Assembly (NCBI GenBank): GCA_965222505.1
Contig: OZ244956.1
Span: forward strand, 2,666,001 to 2,730,000
Source of the DNA: G965222505 sp965222505
GTDB lineage: Bacteria; Bacteroidota; Rhodothermia; Rhodothermales; DATKEJ01
Length of the DNA stretch: 64,000 nt
Reading direction: 5' to 3'
Positions 25,717 to 34,941 of this stretch are shown here, piece by piece (the first letter of the stretch is position 1; each line of letters begins with the position of its first letter). The notes beneath the pieces are model-generated. The model was not told where the DNA came from. It did no database searches and worked only from the letters and a program-made list of their open reading frames with translations. Position numbers and translations under genes: made by a program.

Positions 25717-26652
25717 ATGCCTCAAACAAAGATTCGCAAGATTGGCATTTTGCGTGGCATGGAGACCACCTTCCCCGAAGCCCTCATAGCCTTTATCAAC
25801 TCGGAATACGGAGACCAAGGCGTGGAAGCCGATTTCGTCGAAATCGATGCCGTACACATGGATGCCGACCCCGGCTATGCAGTCATCCTGGACCGGATCT
25901 CGCACGAAGTGCCGTTCTACCGGTCTTACCTGAAATGGGCGGCCTTGAAAGGCACCTACATCGTCAACAACCCCTTCTGGTGGAGTGCCGACGACAAGTT
26001 CATCGACAACATCATCGCAGAAGAAGCGAATGTGGCCGTTCCCAAAACCGTGATCTTGCCCCACAAACACCGGCCCCCGAACACCTTCGAGACCTCGTTC
26101 CGCAACCTCGCCTTCCCCATCAGCTGGGATGCCGTGGCTGAATACGTCGGCTTCCCGGCCTTCATGAAACCCCACGACGGCGGGGGCTGGCGCGGCGTAA
26201 CGAAGGTCCGGAACATGGACGAACTGTATGCGGCCTATGATGAATCCGGAGACGATTGCATGATGCTCCAGGAAGGTATCGAATTTGATGCCTATTTCCG
26301 CTGCTACGGCGTCGGCCAAAAGGAGGTGCTGGTTATGCCCTACAACCCGGATGCAGAACCGCACCGACGTTACTATGACGTCCCGACCGAGGCCGACCCC
26401 GAGATGCGCAAAAAAATCGAACGCGATGTAATCGCCATCTGTAAAGCCCTTGGCTACGACCTCAACACGGTCGAATTTGCCGTGCGCGACGGCATCCCCT
26501 ACGCCATCGACTTCATGAATCCGGCCCCGGATGCGGACTACCACTCCGTCGGCCCGGAGAATTTTGAGTGGATCGTCAGGACCATGGCGAAATTCCTGGT
26601 CAAAAAAGCCCGCCAGGGCAAACGAAAGCGCCAATGGGCGCCTAATGTCTAG
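25717..26652 (+). CDS. ATP-grasp ligase (RimK/D-Ala ligase-like)
   Basis: ATP-grasp enzymes activate a carboxylate as acyl phosphate and join it to an amine or thiol. The 311-residue product has the ATP-binding lysine segment YVGFPAFMKPHDGGGWRGVTKV (residues about 143-164), the hinge MMLQEGIEFDAYFR and the metal-binding tail VEFAVRDGIPYAIDFMNPAPD. No extra domains, so the substrate cannot be named. It starts a plus-strand run, 8 bp before a second ATP-grasp gene and close to a glutaminase-like gene, an arrangement seen in amidoligase-type biosynthetic operons. Confidence 0.82.
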   Translation: MPQTKIRKIGILRGMETTFPEALIAFINSEYGDQGVEADFVEIDAVHMDADPGYAVILDRISHEVPFYRSYLKWAALKGTYIVNNPFWWSADDKFIDNIIAEEANVAVPKTVILPHKHRPPNTFETSFRNLAFPISWDAVAEYVGFPAFMKPHDGGGWRGVTKVRNMDELYAAYDESGDDCMMLQEGIEFDAYFRCYGVGQKEVLVMPYNPDAEPHRRYYDVPTEADPEMRKKIERDVIAICKALGYDLNTVEFAVRDGIPYAIDFMNPAPDADYHSVGPENFEWIVRTMAKFLVKKARQGKRKRQWAPNV

Positions 26653-26660
26653 GACCTGCC

Positions 26661-28013
26661 ATGCATAACATCAACGCAGCCATTGCCCACTACCATTCGC
26701 TGATCTCGAAGGACCTGCGGACTGCCGAGGAACAGGAAGCACAACTGGTTCAGCTTCAACTGGATCACAAGACCTGTTTCGGTGAGCGCCCCCTTTCTAA
26801 CAGCTTGCGCCCGGCCTTTCTGGCCGAGTCTTCGTACCGGGAGGTCCAGGACACGGTGTACCTGCTGCGCCAGGCCATCCTCAAAATTGCCGCCGTCTTC
26901 TTTCACAAAAAGGAAGCGCTGGACGAGCTCGGCATCGAAGAATGGGAGCGCGAGTTGATCGCCATCCCGACGAACGTCATCCGGCTGTCCGCCTCCGCAC
27001 GGATGGACGCCTTTATGACGAAAAACTCCTTCCAGTTTGTGGAGGTCAACGGGGAGTCTCCGGCCGGACTGGCCTACGTGCATCAACTGGCCGAGATCTA
27101 CCAGAAGCTACCCCTGCTTAAGGCATTTACCAAACGCTACCCGGTGCGCAGCGTCTCCCCGCTGGAGCATCTGGTCGCGGGTCTACTGCGTATCTATCAT
27201 GAGGAGTTCGATGGCAAGGAGCGAAAGCCGACCTTTGCCATCGTCGACCATCTGGACGTGCCCACGTACAATGAATTCCTGTTGATCCAGGAGTACCTCG
27301 GGTTCTTCGGGATGCCGTGCGAAATCGCCGATCCACGCTCGCTGGAATGCCGGGACGGATGGATTTACGCCAACGGACGCAAGATCGACATCCTGTACCG
27401 CCGGCTCCTCATGAACGAGTATTATGCCATCAAGGACGACTGCAAGCCTTACCTTGAAGGATACAAAGCGCAGAAGACCTGTTACCTGAACTCGTTCCGC
27501 ACGAAACTGGTCCACAAAAAAGCCCTCTTTGCCTTCCTGACGGACGAGCGGTATACCCACATCCTGAACAACCAGCAATTGGAAGCCATCCGGGACCACA
27601 TCCCCTGGACGCGCCGCCTGAAAGCCTGTAAAACCAGCTTCTACGGCCTAGACATCGAATTGCTCGACTTTGTGCAGCGCAACCGGGAATACTTCGTCAT
27701 CAAACCCAATGACGAGTACGGCGGCAAAGGCGTAACGCTCGGCTTCGCAGCCGATCAAAGCGCGTGGGATGCAGCCGTAGAACAAGGCGTACGGGAAGGC
27801 TTTGTGGTGCAGGAAACCGTGGACATTCACCGCGAGCCGTTCCTGCTCCGCACAAAAAAAAGCTGGGAGATGCAACCTACGGTCGTCGACCTGGACCCCT
27901 ACCTGAATGGCCCCCTGATGGGCGGCTGCCTCACCCGGATTTCGGCAACGAACCTGGCCAACGTAACTGCCGGAGGAGGGACGTTGCCCCTGTTTATCTT
28001 GAGATACCATTAA
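26661..28013 (+). CDS. Second ATP-grasp-like protein (circularly permuted type)
   Basis: The 450-residue product has SFQFVEVNGESPAGLAY in the N-terminal half and, in the C-terminal part, the ATP-binding YFVIKPNDEYGGKGVTLGF, the hinge GFVVQETVDI and the end motif MGGCLTRISATNLANVTAGG. The last pattern (GG-x-TR... N-V-T-x-GG) recalls circularly permuted ATP-grasp proteins. It probably forms an amide or peptide bond, but neither substrate is readable. It lies 8 bp after the first ATP-grasp gene; a heptad hairpin fills the 90 bp to the next gene. Confidence 0.75.
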   Translation: MHNINAAIAHYHSLISKDLRTAEEQEAQLVQLQLDHKTCFGERPLSNSLRPAFLAESSYREVQDTVYLLRQAILKIAAVFFHKKEALDELGIEEWERELIAIPTNVIRLSASARMDAFMTKNSFQFVEVNGESPAGLAYVHQLAEIYQKLPLLKAFTKRYPVRSVSPLEHLVAGLLRIYHEEFDGKERKPTFAIVDHLDVPTYNEFLLIQEYLGFFGMPCEIADPRSLECRDGWIYANGRKIDILYRRLLMNEYYAIKDDCKPYLEGYKAQKTCYLNSFRTKLVHKKALFAFLTDERYTHILNNQQLEAIRDHIPWTRRLKACKTSFYGLDIELLDFVQRNREYFVIKPNDEYGGKGVTLGFAADQSAWDAAVEQGVREGFVVQETVDIHREPFLLRTKKSWEMQPTVVDLDPYLNGPLMGGCLTRISATNLANVTAGGGTLPLFILRYH

Positions 28014-28014
28014 G

Positions 28015-28103
28015 ATTGTTGATTGTGCATTGGTGATTTATGATTTGCCATTGGGTGCCATAAATCAACAATCAACAATCAACAATTACCAATCAACAAT
28101 ACC
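28015..28103. repeat. Heptad inverted repeat filling the gap before the amidotransferase gene
   Basis: Left arm: ATTGTTG, ATTGTGC, ATTGGTG, ATTTATG, ATTTGCC, ATTGGGT (from 28015 every 7 bp). Right arm: AATCAAC three times (28063, 28070, 28077), AATTACC (28084), AATCAAC (28091), AATACC. The arms are broadly complementary. The array begins 2 bp after one stop codon and ends at the next ATG, so both coding regions are untouched. Confidence 0.8.
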
Positions 28104-28928
28104 ATGATCCCGCCTCTACGCACAGCCGTCCTCGACCTGTATAACAACACGCTGAACGAGGGCATGCGCTGTATTCGCGATATGCTGGCGCACGGGGCAC
28201 AACTCCTGAACGGACGCCCCATCGAATATGAGGTGTTCGATGTGCGAGCCAAGGCCGAAATCCCCGACCTCGACTACGACCTCTACATCTCAAGCGGCGG
28301 CCCTGGAAGCCCTTTTGACGGCGAAGGCCATACATGGGAAGAGGGCTATTTTGCGTGGCTCAATGCCATCTGGCAATACAACCTGAAGGCCCCGGCTGAG
28401 TACCGAAAGCATGTGTTGTTCATCTGCCATTCGTTCCAAATGATGGCTCGCTTCTTCGGCATCGCCGAGGTGAAGAACCGCTACTCCCAATCGTTTGGCA
28501 TCTTCCCGGTGCATCAAACACCTGCGGGCCTGACTGATCCATTATTCGAGGGCCTGGCCGATCCGTTCTACGCGGCCGATTTCCGGGATTGGCAGGTCAT
28601 CCAACCTAACATGGAGCGGATGCAGGAACTCGGTGCGGAAATCCTGGCCCTGGAAAAGCAACGGCCCTATGTACCCTATGAACGAGCCATCATGGCCATC
28701 CGGCTTTCCCCCGAACTGGTGGGCGTACAGTTTCATCCCGAGGCCGACCCCGTCGGGATGCACCTCCACTTCCGGCAACCGGAACGACGCAAACACATCA
28801 TTGAACACCACGGCGAGGAAAAATACCTCCGCATCCTGAAACGCCTGATGGACCCCGACTTTATCGAGCGCACCCACCAAACCGTCATCCCGAATTTCAT
28901 TCGCGGAGCCGCACTGGTCCCGGCCTGA
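28104..28928 (+). CDS. Class I glutamine amidotransferase-like protein with atypical nucleophile elbow
   Basis: Class I glutaminases release ammonia from glutamine for a partner enzyme. This 274-residue protein keeps the triad: Cys108 in FICHSFQMMARFFG and His211/Glu213 in GVQFHPEADP. The elbow, however, is I-C-H-S-F-Q instead of the usual G-x-C-x-G-x-Q, so both oxyanion-side glycines are replaced; activity on glutamine is therefore uncertain. ISSGGPGSPFDGEGH resembles the N-terminal P-G-P loop of the family. It follows the two ATP-grasp genes and may feed ammonia to one of them, or act as a peptidase-like relative. Confidence 0.82.
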   Translation: MIPPLRTAVLDLYNNTLNEGMRCIRDMLAHGAQLLNGRPIEYEVFDVRAKAEIPDLDYDLYISSGGPGSPFDGEGHTWEEGYFAWLNAIWQYNLKAPAEYRKHVLFICHSFQMMARFFGIAEVKNRYSQSFGIFPVHQTPAGLTDPLFEGLADPFYAADFRDWQVIQPNMERMQELGAEILALEKQRPYVPYERAIMAIRLSPELVGVQFHPEADPVGMHLHFRQPERRKHIIEHHGEEKYLRILKRLMDPDFIERTHQTVIPNFIRGAALVPA

Positions 28929-28962
28929 GTCTTGTAACCAGACTGCACGCATACCCCGAAAA

Positions 28963-28976
28963 TGTAAGCGCTTTCA
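28963..28976. promoter_or_regulatory. LacI-family/cre-like operator before malQ
   Basis: TGTAAGCGCTTTCA fits the catabolite/LacI-family consensus TGWAANCGNTNWCA at every fixed position. It overlaps the -33 box of the predicted malQ promoter, so a bound repressor would block transcription. A LacI-type regulator of glucan genes is a reasonable guess; none is encoded in the window. Confidence 0.6.
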
Positions 28977-29002
28977 TTATTACTCATTTTGGCGTATCTT
29001 GA
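28972..29002 (+). promoter_or_regulatory. Bacteroidota-type promoter for malQ
   Basis: TTTC (28972-28975), 19 bp, then TATCTTGA (28995-29002), close to the Bacteroidota TTTG-N19-21-TAnnTTTG pattern. The heptad hairpin at 29006-29060 would then lie in the 5' leader. Confidence 0.5.
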
Positions 29003-29005
29003 GCC

Positions 29006-29060
29006 GTAATGCGTATTGCGTAAGGGCGCCCCCGATCTCCCTTATGCAATACGCATTTAC
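29006..29060. repeat. Heptad inverted repeat in the malQ leader
   Basis: Left: GTAATGC, GTATTGC, GTAAGGG (29006, 29013, 29020). Right: CCCTTAT, GCAATAC, GCATTTAC (29039-29060). Nearly perfect 21 bp arms with a 12 nt loop. It starts four bases after the -7 box, so the transcript would begin with this hairpin. Confidence 0.8.
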
Positions 29061-29122
29061 TTCGTGAGTTGCTACGCTCGTTTCGCAATATATCTTTTCG
29101 TAACATCTTGTCCTTATCGTCC

Positions 29123-31099
29123 ATGCCCACGGTTTCCTTTGATCGTCATCTGACCGGTATCACTGTTCCTGTTTCGTCGCTTCGCTCGGCGCAGGGATGC
29201 GGCGTCGGCGAATTTCTGGACCTGATCCCGTTGAGTGCCTGGTGCCGGTCGGTTGGGCTGAACCTGATTCAACTGCTGCCTATCAACGATACGGGGTTTA
29301 TGGCCTCGCCATATAGTGCCTACAGCGCCTTCGCCCTGCATCCGCTGTACCTGCACCTGCAAAGCCTCCCCGAAGCCGAGCCCTGGAACAAGGAAATCGA
29401 GGCCTTCGCTGAGACCTACAATGCCAAACCCCGGTTCGATTATCAGGCAGTGCTCGGGTTCAAACTGGGGCTTTTGCAGCGCATGTACGCGGCCAACCGG
29501 GAAGCTATCCTTCAGGATACCGCACTCCAGACATGGGTCGCGGCCAACGGGTGGATCAAGGCGTATGCCGTTTTCTACGAATACAAACATCGGTTCGACC
29601 GGCAAAGCTGGCTCTACTGGCCCGATGGGGCCCAATCCACTACCCAGGCCGAAATTGAAGCCTACTGGGAGGCCTCCCAACCCGCTGTTTTCTTCTATGC
29701 CTGGGTTCAATACCACCTGGAAACCCAGTTCGATCAGGTGCGGGCCGCGTTGCACACCGACGGCATCCTGCTCAAAGGGGACATCCCCATCCTGATGAAT
29801 GATGACAGCGCCGATGTCTGGGCCTACCGGGATAACTTCGACCTCCGCATGCGAGCGGGTGCACCACCGGACATGTTTGCCACCACCGGCCAACACTGGG
29901 GTTTCCCGACCTACAACTGGACCCACCTTGAGTCGACGAAATTTGACTGGTGGAAAGCCCGGCTCAAACAGGCTGAAAAATGCTTCGATGCCTACCGCAT
30001 CGACCATGTACTCGGATTTTTCCGTATCTGGAGCATCCCCGGTTCCGAATCCACCGCCCTGCTGGCGCACTACCTGCCCAACTCCTTTATCACCCGGTAT
30101 GAATTGCGGGCCGTCGGCTTTGATGAAGTGACACTACAACACCTTACCCGGCCGCATACCACGCAGGAAGCCGCCGACCATATGCTTCAGGACGCCGCCG
30201 CGCACGTCCTGGCCACCTATTATGAACAGGCCGATCCTGATTCCCCGTTCTACCTGCTGCGCCCGGATTTTGCCCACGAACCAACGATCTTTGCCCTGAA
30301 TGCCGATGAAACCCTTAAGGCGTTCCTCCTCCAGAGTCACCGTAGCCGCATTCTCCTCGAAACACAAGACGGTCTTTATGCCCCATTCTGGTATTATGAA
30401 GATGTGCCGGTCTATCAAGCCCTGACGACCGAAGAGAAAGAACGCCTCAACGACCTGCTCGACAAGCATACCCGCATTGCCAATGCGATCTGGGAAGATC
30501 AGGGCCTGCGGCTGCTCTCGATGCTCCGTGAATCCACCCCCATGATCCCGTGTGCCGAAGATCTCGGAGCCGTACCGGATTGCGTACCGGATGTTCTGAA
30601 CGCCCTCCACATCATGAGCCTCAAGATTGAGCGCTGGATTCCGGCTGAGGAGGAGGAAGACGGGCCGTTGATGCATCCCAACCGCTACCCCCGCCTCTGC
30701 GTGTGTACCCCCGGCGTACACGACACCAGCGCCCTGCGGGGCTGGTGGCAGGAAACGGACTGGAACCGCGACGGCTACTACCACAGCCTCGGCTTTGAAG
30801 GACCCCCACCGGACGAACTCACCCCGGAGATCGCCGCGGCCATCCTCAAACGCAACCTGGAAACCAACGCCCTGCTGTGCATCTTCCAGATCCAGGACCT
30901 CTTTGCACTCGAACCGGCCCTGCAAACCGAAGACCCCCGAGACGAACGCTTCAATGTACCCGGCATCGTGGACAAACAAAACTGGACCTACCGCATCCCC
31001 CTCCCCCTCACCGACCTGGCCGAGATGACGGCCTTCAACACCACCCTGAAAACCCTGATCGTCGAAAACCGAACCCGTGAAACCGTGACCACAGGATAA
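29123..31099 (+). CDS. malQ: 4-alpha-glucanotransferase (GH77)
   Basis: MalQ transfers maltodextrin segments between alpha-1,4-glucans and frees glucose. The GH77 signatures are present: DAYRIDHVLGFFR (nucleophile Asp about residue 294), IPCAEDLGAVP (acid/base Glu about 479) and VHDTSALRGWW (transition-state Asp about 534). The frame opens at a TTG (29069), but the ATG at 29123 gives the normal N-terminus (658 residues). No N-terminal CBM20 pair is seen. It has its own promoter with a LacI-type operator and precedes the GH13 gene, esterase and glgA: a glycogen/maltodextrin unit. Confidence 0.95.
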   Translation: MPTVSFDRHLTGITVPVSSLRSAQGCGVGEFLDLIPLSAWCRSVGLNLIQLLPINDTGFMASPYSAYSAFALHPLYLHLQSLPEAEPWNKEIEAFAETYNAKPRFDYQAVLGFKLGLLQRMYAANREAILQDTALQTWVAANGWIKAYAVFYEYKHRFDRQSWLYWPDGAQSTTQAEIEAYWEASQPAVFFYAWVQYHLETQFDQVRAALHTDGILLKGDIPILMNDDSADVWAYRDNFDLRMRAGAPPDMFATTGQHWGFPTYNWTHLESTKFDWWKARLKQAEKCFDAYRIDHVLGFFRIWSIPGSESTALLAHYLPNSFITRYELRAVGFDEVTLQHLTRPHTTQEAADHMLQDAAAHVLATYYEQADPDSPFYLLRPDFAHEPTIFALNADETLKAFLLQSHRSRILLETQDGLYAPFWYYEDVPVYQALTTEEKERLNDLLDKHTRIANAIWEDQGLRLLSMLRESTPMIPCAEDLGAVPDCVPDVLNALHIMSLKIERWIPAEEEEDGPLMHPNRYPRLCVCTPGVHDTSALRGWWQETDWNRDGYYHSLGFEGPPPDELTPEIAAAILKRNLETNALLCIFQIQDLFALEPALQTEDPRDERFNVPGIVDKQNWTYRIPLPLTDLAEMTAFNTTLKTLIVENRTRETVTTG

Positions 31100-31101
31100 C
31101 T

Positions 31102-31172
31102 ATTTGTGATTGGTGATTTGGGGAGAAAAAAATCATAAATCACAAATGCCCAATCATCAATCACAAATCTCC
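31102..31172. repeat. Heptad inverted repeat after malQ
   Basis: Left: ATTTGTG, ATTGGTG, ATTTGGG (31102, 31109, 31116). Right: AATCATA, AATCACA, AATGCCC, AATCATC, AATCACA, AATCTCC (every 7 bp from 31131). The outer arms pair over about 20 bp. It begins 3 bp past the malQ stop. Confidence 0.8.
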
Positions 31173-31204
31173 TTCCGTTTCCCCCTGAATTTCTTCAAAG
31201 CCTA

Positions 31205-31232
31205 CGCCCGGTGCCCCATTCGGTGCCGGGCG
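31205..31232 (+). terminator. GC-rich hairpin between malQ and the GH13 gene
   Basis: CGCCCGG (31205-31211) pairs with CCGGGCG (31226-31232), extended by wobble pairs to 11 bp, followed by TTTGTTG. It may end the malQ transcript. A TATCTTGAG (-7-like) follows at 31240-31248, 36 bp before the next ATG, and may restart transcription. Confidence 0.5.
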
Positions 31233-31283
31233 TTTGTTGTATCTTGAGAAGCCGTATCCTGCTCCTTACTCTGACCTTCAGGC

Positions 31284-34200
31284 ATGACGCTTTCCTTTGC
31301 CGTTCTCACGCCACCAGCCGTCCACCGGCCTGCACCAGACCGACATGTAGAATTCCACGTTAGCCGCGCTGCTCGGGATCGGTATGGCTTTTCAGACCTG
31401 CTCTTTGCTGCTTCCGGACGGGCGGTTTTTGCCGACTTCCGGGCGGCGCGTTTGTTTGCCCTTACCATGCAGGAGGCCGGGCATACCGACATTCAGGCTG
31501 GCGATATCAACGCGATGGGGCTGATTGATGAGCTGCTGCACCAGGCCATCGACCGGTATCGGCAAGGGGTTAACCCTACGGTCATGGCTGATGCCCTGAC
31601 CTGGATACAGACCCAACTGGGTGCCGAAACCGTACAGGCCACCTTACTGGCCTTCACCGAGGCGTTTCCGCCCGTAAAGGTGTACCGGGGTCACGAAAGC
31701 GTCGAGGATTACCTGTCCGGCTCCACCAACGGCGTACCAAACCGGGAGTTGGTCCTGGAGGAACTGCTGGTCCTCTGGCTGGCGAACGAGAACCCCGCCT
31801 TTGCCCCGTTTCAGGAATTGTTCGATGACACCGCGTTACGCGGCCAGAGCCGGTATGCTGAACTCGTCTCCGCCCTGCAAACCTTCCTGGCCAATGCCCC
31901 GCCCATCTATGCCGAGGCAACGAAACCAGCCGAGGAACCTTCGGCCACGCCGCCCACCCCTGTTAGCCTGATTGACCTGCTGCTTCGGCCAGCACGCGAA
32001 GCCCCCCACTCGCTGGTCGATCAACTCAACTATATGCAGGGCACATGGGGCTTTCACCTCACACCGGACTGGTCGGATCGCATAATAAAAGGTACCGGCT
32101 TCATCAAGGAAGAAGAACAAACCCGAGAGATTGCCTTCTTCAACTGGCAGCATCAACAAGCCCAGGACGAACACTGGGGGGGGCACGGCCCCATCGAAGC
32201 CCCGGCCTATACGCCCGAGGTGGAGGACGAACCCGAACTCTATAGCGAGGATCTCGACTGGATGCCGAATGTGGTGATGATCGCCAAGAGTACGCTCGTC
32301 TGGCTAGACCAACTCTCCAAAACCTATGAGCAGCCCATCACCCGGCTCGATGAAATCCCGGACGAAGAACTGGATCAGTTGGCCAAATGGGGCTTTACCG
32401 CGCTCTGGCTGATTGGCCTGTGGGAGCGAAGCCCGGCCTCCCGCGCCATCAAACGCCGCATGGGCAACCCCGAAGCCGAACCCTCGGCGTATTCCCTCAT
32501 CGATTACACCATCGCCGATGCCCTCGGCGGGTATGAAGCGTATGAAAACCTCCGCGACCGGTGCAAGGACCGGGGCCTTCGGCTGGCGAGCGACATGGTG
32601 CCCAACCATACCGGCATGGATTCGACATGGGTGCGTGAACACCCGGAATGGTTCGTGCACCTGCGCTATCCCCCATACCCCAATTACCGCTTTAGCGGCC
32701 CCAACCTCTCGTCCGATCCGGACTACGGCATCTACCTGGAGGACAGCTACTACAACCGCAGCGATGCTTCTGTCGTGTTTCGGCGGACCGAACTGCGCAC
32801 CGGCAAGACCCACTACATCTACCACGGCAACGACGGCACCGGCCTACCCTGGAATGATACCGCCCAACTGGACTACCTGAAACCTGTCGTCCGCGAGGCC
32901 GTCATCCAGACCATTCTGGAGGTGGCGCGGATGTTTCCCATCATCCGGTTCGATGCCGCAATGGTGCTGGTCAAACGGCACATCCGCCGCCTGTGGTACC
33001 CAGCCCCGAACGGCCCCGGCGACTGCGTATCGTCCCGCACCGAGTTCAGCCTGTCTAAAGAACTCTTCGACCAGTTGATGCCGGAGGAATTCTGGCGGGA
33101 GGTCGTGGACCGTGTGGCCGAGGAAGCCCCGGATACCCTTTTGCTGGCCGAAGCCTTCTGGATGCTGGAAGGGTACTTCGTGCGCACCCTCGGCATGCAC
33201 CGCGTCTACAACAGCGCTTTCATGCACATGCTGCGGGACGAGGACAATGCCAAGTACCGGGAGACCATCAAAAACACCATTGCCTTCGATCCGGAAATCC
33301 TGAAGCGCTACGTCAACTTCATGAACAACCCGGATGAAGACACGGCGATTGAACAATTTGGCAAAGGTGACAAATACTTCGGCATCTGCATGATGATGCT
33401 CACGATGCCGGGCCTACCCATGTTCGGCCACGGACAAGTGCAGGGCTTCAAGGAAAAGTACGGGATGGAATACGCCCGCGCCTACCTGGACGAAACCCCG
33501 GATACCCACCTCATCGAACGGCACGAGCGCGAACTGTTTCCGCTCATGAAAAAACGGCACCTCTTTGCCGATGTGGAGCAGTTTTTTCTGTATGATTTTG
33601 AAGAGGGTGCCCGCATCAACGAGAACGTTTTTGCCTATTCCAACCGGGCCGGAGATGACCGGGTTCTGGTCTTTTACAACAATGCCTTTCAGCCCGCCAA
33701 TGGCTGGATCCGCACATCGGCTCCATATGCTGTTAAAGGAGAAGGCGAAGAAAAAACCCTTGAAGAAAAAACCCTGGGCGAGGGCCTCGCCTTGACGGAC
33801 GCGACCCACCACTACGTCATCTGCCGCGAACAGGTAGATGGCTTGGAGTACATCTACCCCAGCGCCGTCCTGTGTAAAAAAGGATTCCACCTGCACCTGA
33901 ATGGCTACGACCACCGGGTCTATATGGATTTCAGGGAAGTGGTGGATGATGCCACCGGCACCTATGCCCAATTAACCGCCCAACTGCACGGACGCGGGGT
34001 ACCCAGCATCGACGAGGCCCGCCGGGGCCACCTGCTGCGCGGCCTGCATACAGCCGTATCCCATGCCCTGAAACAAGTCCTGAGGGAAACGGATGTTCAT
34101 CCGCTCGAAAAAGAACCCCTGCTCACTCAGGCACTCATTGGCTTTTTCGATGAAGTGGCAGCCCAGACCGGGGACGAACGTAGTGCCGAAGACCAGCAGG

Positions 34201-34931
34201 CCCTGGCGCAGGAGACCATCGACCGGCTCAATACCTTCCTGCACCTGCCCAACCTCGCTACGGCATTCCCCTGGCCGCGTGCGAAACGGTATGCCGAGGC
34301 CACCCGCCAGATTGCCGCCGTGTACGGGGAAGACCCTGCCGCCGCACGTGTGGCGTGCACAGCCGCCATCATCTTGCGAAGCCTGGACCGCTTTACCCTT
34401 GAGGATGAGGAACCAGAAGAAACCATCATAGCCGATCCGGTCCAGCTTTTCGATTTATTCAATCTTCATCAGGTATTGCAACAAACCTTTGAATCCGTGG
34501 GCTTTACGGGAGGAGCCGCACACGAAGCAACAGCGTTGGTGCGTGCGCTTGTTGCTGAAGGTCCGGCCGTGGAGGACTTGAATCCGCGCCGCGCCCTGAA
34601 ACGGGTCCTCGAAACGCCTGTGTGGACGCACTTCCTGAAGGTGAACACCTTTGACGATGTGGTATGGTTCAACAAGGAGCGGTTTGCCTTGATGTGCAAC
34701 GGCCTGTTGCTGGCCCGTACGGCCCATGCGACCGGCCTGTTGGATGCCAAACCCAAAGGCGTGGCCCAGACCATCGTCAAGCACGTCGACGTGATTGCGG
34801 CCTGGCAACGCGCCGAAGCCGCATCGGCCTACCGCGTGGCGGATTTGCGTGCCGCCTTGAAACCGGCCCGTAAGCCGCGCACCAAACGCAAGACCAAGTC
34901 CCAAACCTCAATCAAGAAAACCAAACGTTAA
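31284..34931 (+). CDS. Large GH13 alpha-amylase-family protein with long N- and C-terminal extensions
   Basis: The central part (residues about 370-770) is a GH13 barrel: DMVPNHTG (about 437-444), IIRFDAAM with nucleophile Asp557, LLAEAFW with Glu623, and FMNNPDED where Asp684 is kept but the usual preceding His is Pro. About 330 residues precede and 400 follow the barrel; neither part matches a family I recognise. The lysine-rich C-terminus (KPRTKRKTKSQTSIKKTKR) and lack of a signal peptide indicate a cytoplasmic enzyme. The His-to-Pro change may alter specificity, as in transferases. It lies 10 bp before the esterase gene, in the glycogen cluster. Confidence 0.85.
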   Translation: MTLSFAVLTPPAVHRPAPDRHVEFHVSRAARDRYGFSDLLFAASGRAVFADFRAARLFALTMQEAGHTDIQAGDINAMGLIDELLHQAIDRYRQGVNPTVMADALTWIQTQLGAETVQATLLAFTEAFPPVKVYRGHESVEDYLSGSTNGVPNRELVLEELLVLWLANENPAFAPFQELFDDTALRGQSRYAELVSALQTFLANAPPIYAEATKPAEEPSATPPTPVSLIDLLLRPAREAPHSLVDQLNYMQGTWGFHLTPDWSDRIIKGTGFIKEEEQTREIAFFNWQHQQAQDEHWGGHGPIEAPAYTPEVEDEPELYSEDLDWMPNVVMIAKSTLVWLDQLSKTYEQPITRLDEIPDEELDQLAKWGFTALWLIGLWERSPASRAIKRRMGNPEAEPSAYSLIDYTIADALGGYEAYENLRDRCKDRGLRLASDMVPNHTGMDSTWVREHPEWFVHLRYPPYPNYRFSGPNLSSDPDYGIYLEDSYYNRSDASVVFRRTELRTGKTHYIYHGNDGTGLPWNDTAQLDYLKPVVREAVIQTILEVARMFPIIRFDAAMVLVKRHIRRLWYPAPNGPGDCVSSRTEFSLSKELFDQLMPEEFWREVVDRVAEEAPDTLLLAEAFWMLEGYFVRTLGMHRVYNSAFMHMLRDEDNAKYRETIKNTIAFDPEILKRYVNFMNNPDEDTAIEQFGKGDKYFGICMMMLTMPGLPMFGHGQVQGFKEKYGMEYARAYLDETPDTHLIERHERELFPLMKKRHLFADVEQFFLYDFEEGARINENVFAYSNRAGDDRVLVFYNNAFQPANGWIRTSAPYAVKGEGEEKTLEEKTLGEGLALTDATHHYVICREQVDGLEYIYPSAVLCKKGFHLHLNGYDHRVYMDFREVVDDATGTYAQLTAQLHGRGVPSIDEARRGHLLRGLHTAVSHALKQVLRETDVHPLEKEPLLTQALIGFFDEVAAQTGDERSAEDQQALAQETIDRLNTFLHLPNLATAFPWPRAKRYAEATRQIAAVYGEDPAAARVACTAAIILRSLDRFTLEDEEPEETIIADPVQLFDLFNLHQVLQQTFESVGFTGGAAHEATALVRALVAEGPAVEDLNPRRALKRVLETPVWTHFLKVNTFDDVVWFNKERFALMCNGLLLARTAHATGLLDAKPKGVAQTIVKHVDVIAAWQRAEAASAYRVADLRAALKPARKPRTKRKTKSQTSIKKTKR

Positions 34932-34941
34932 ACACATAAAC

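Noticed and set aside
28063..28103. AATCAAC array as a CRISPR
   Set aside because: Units are 7 bp without unique spacers, and no cas genes are in the window.
29114..30979. Two minus-strand frames over malQ (318 and 281 residues)
   Set aside because: malQ shows all GH77 catalytic motifs on the plus strand.
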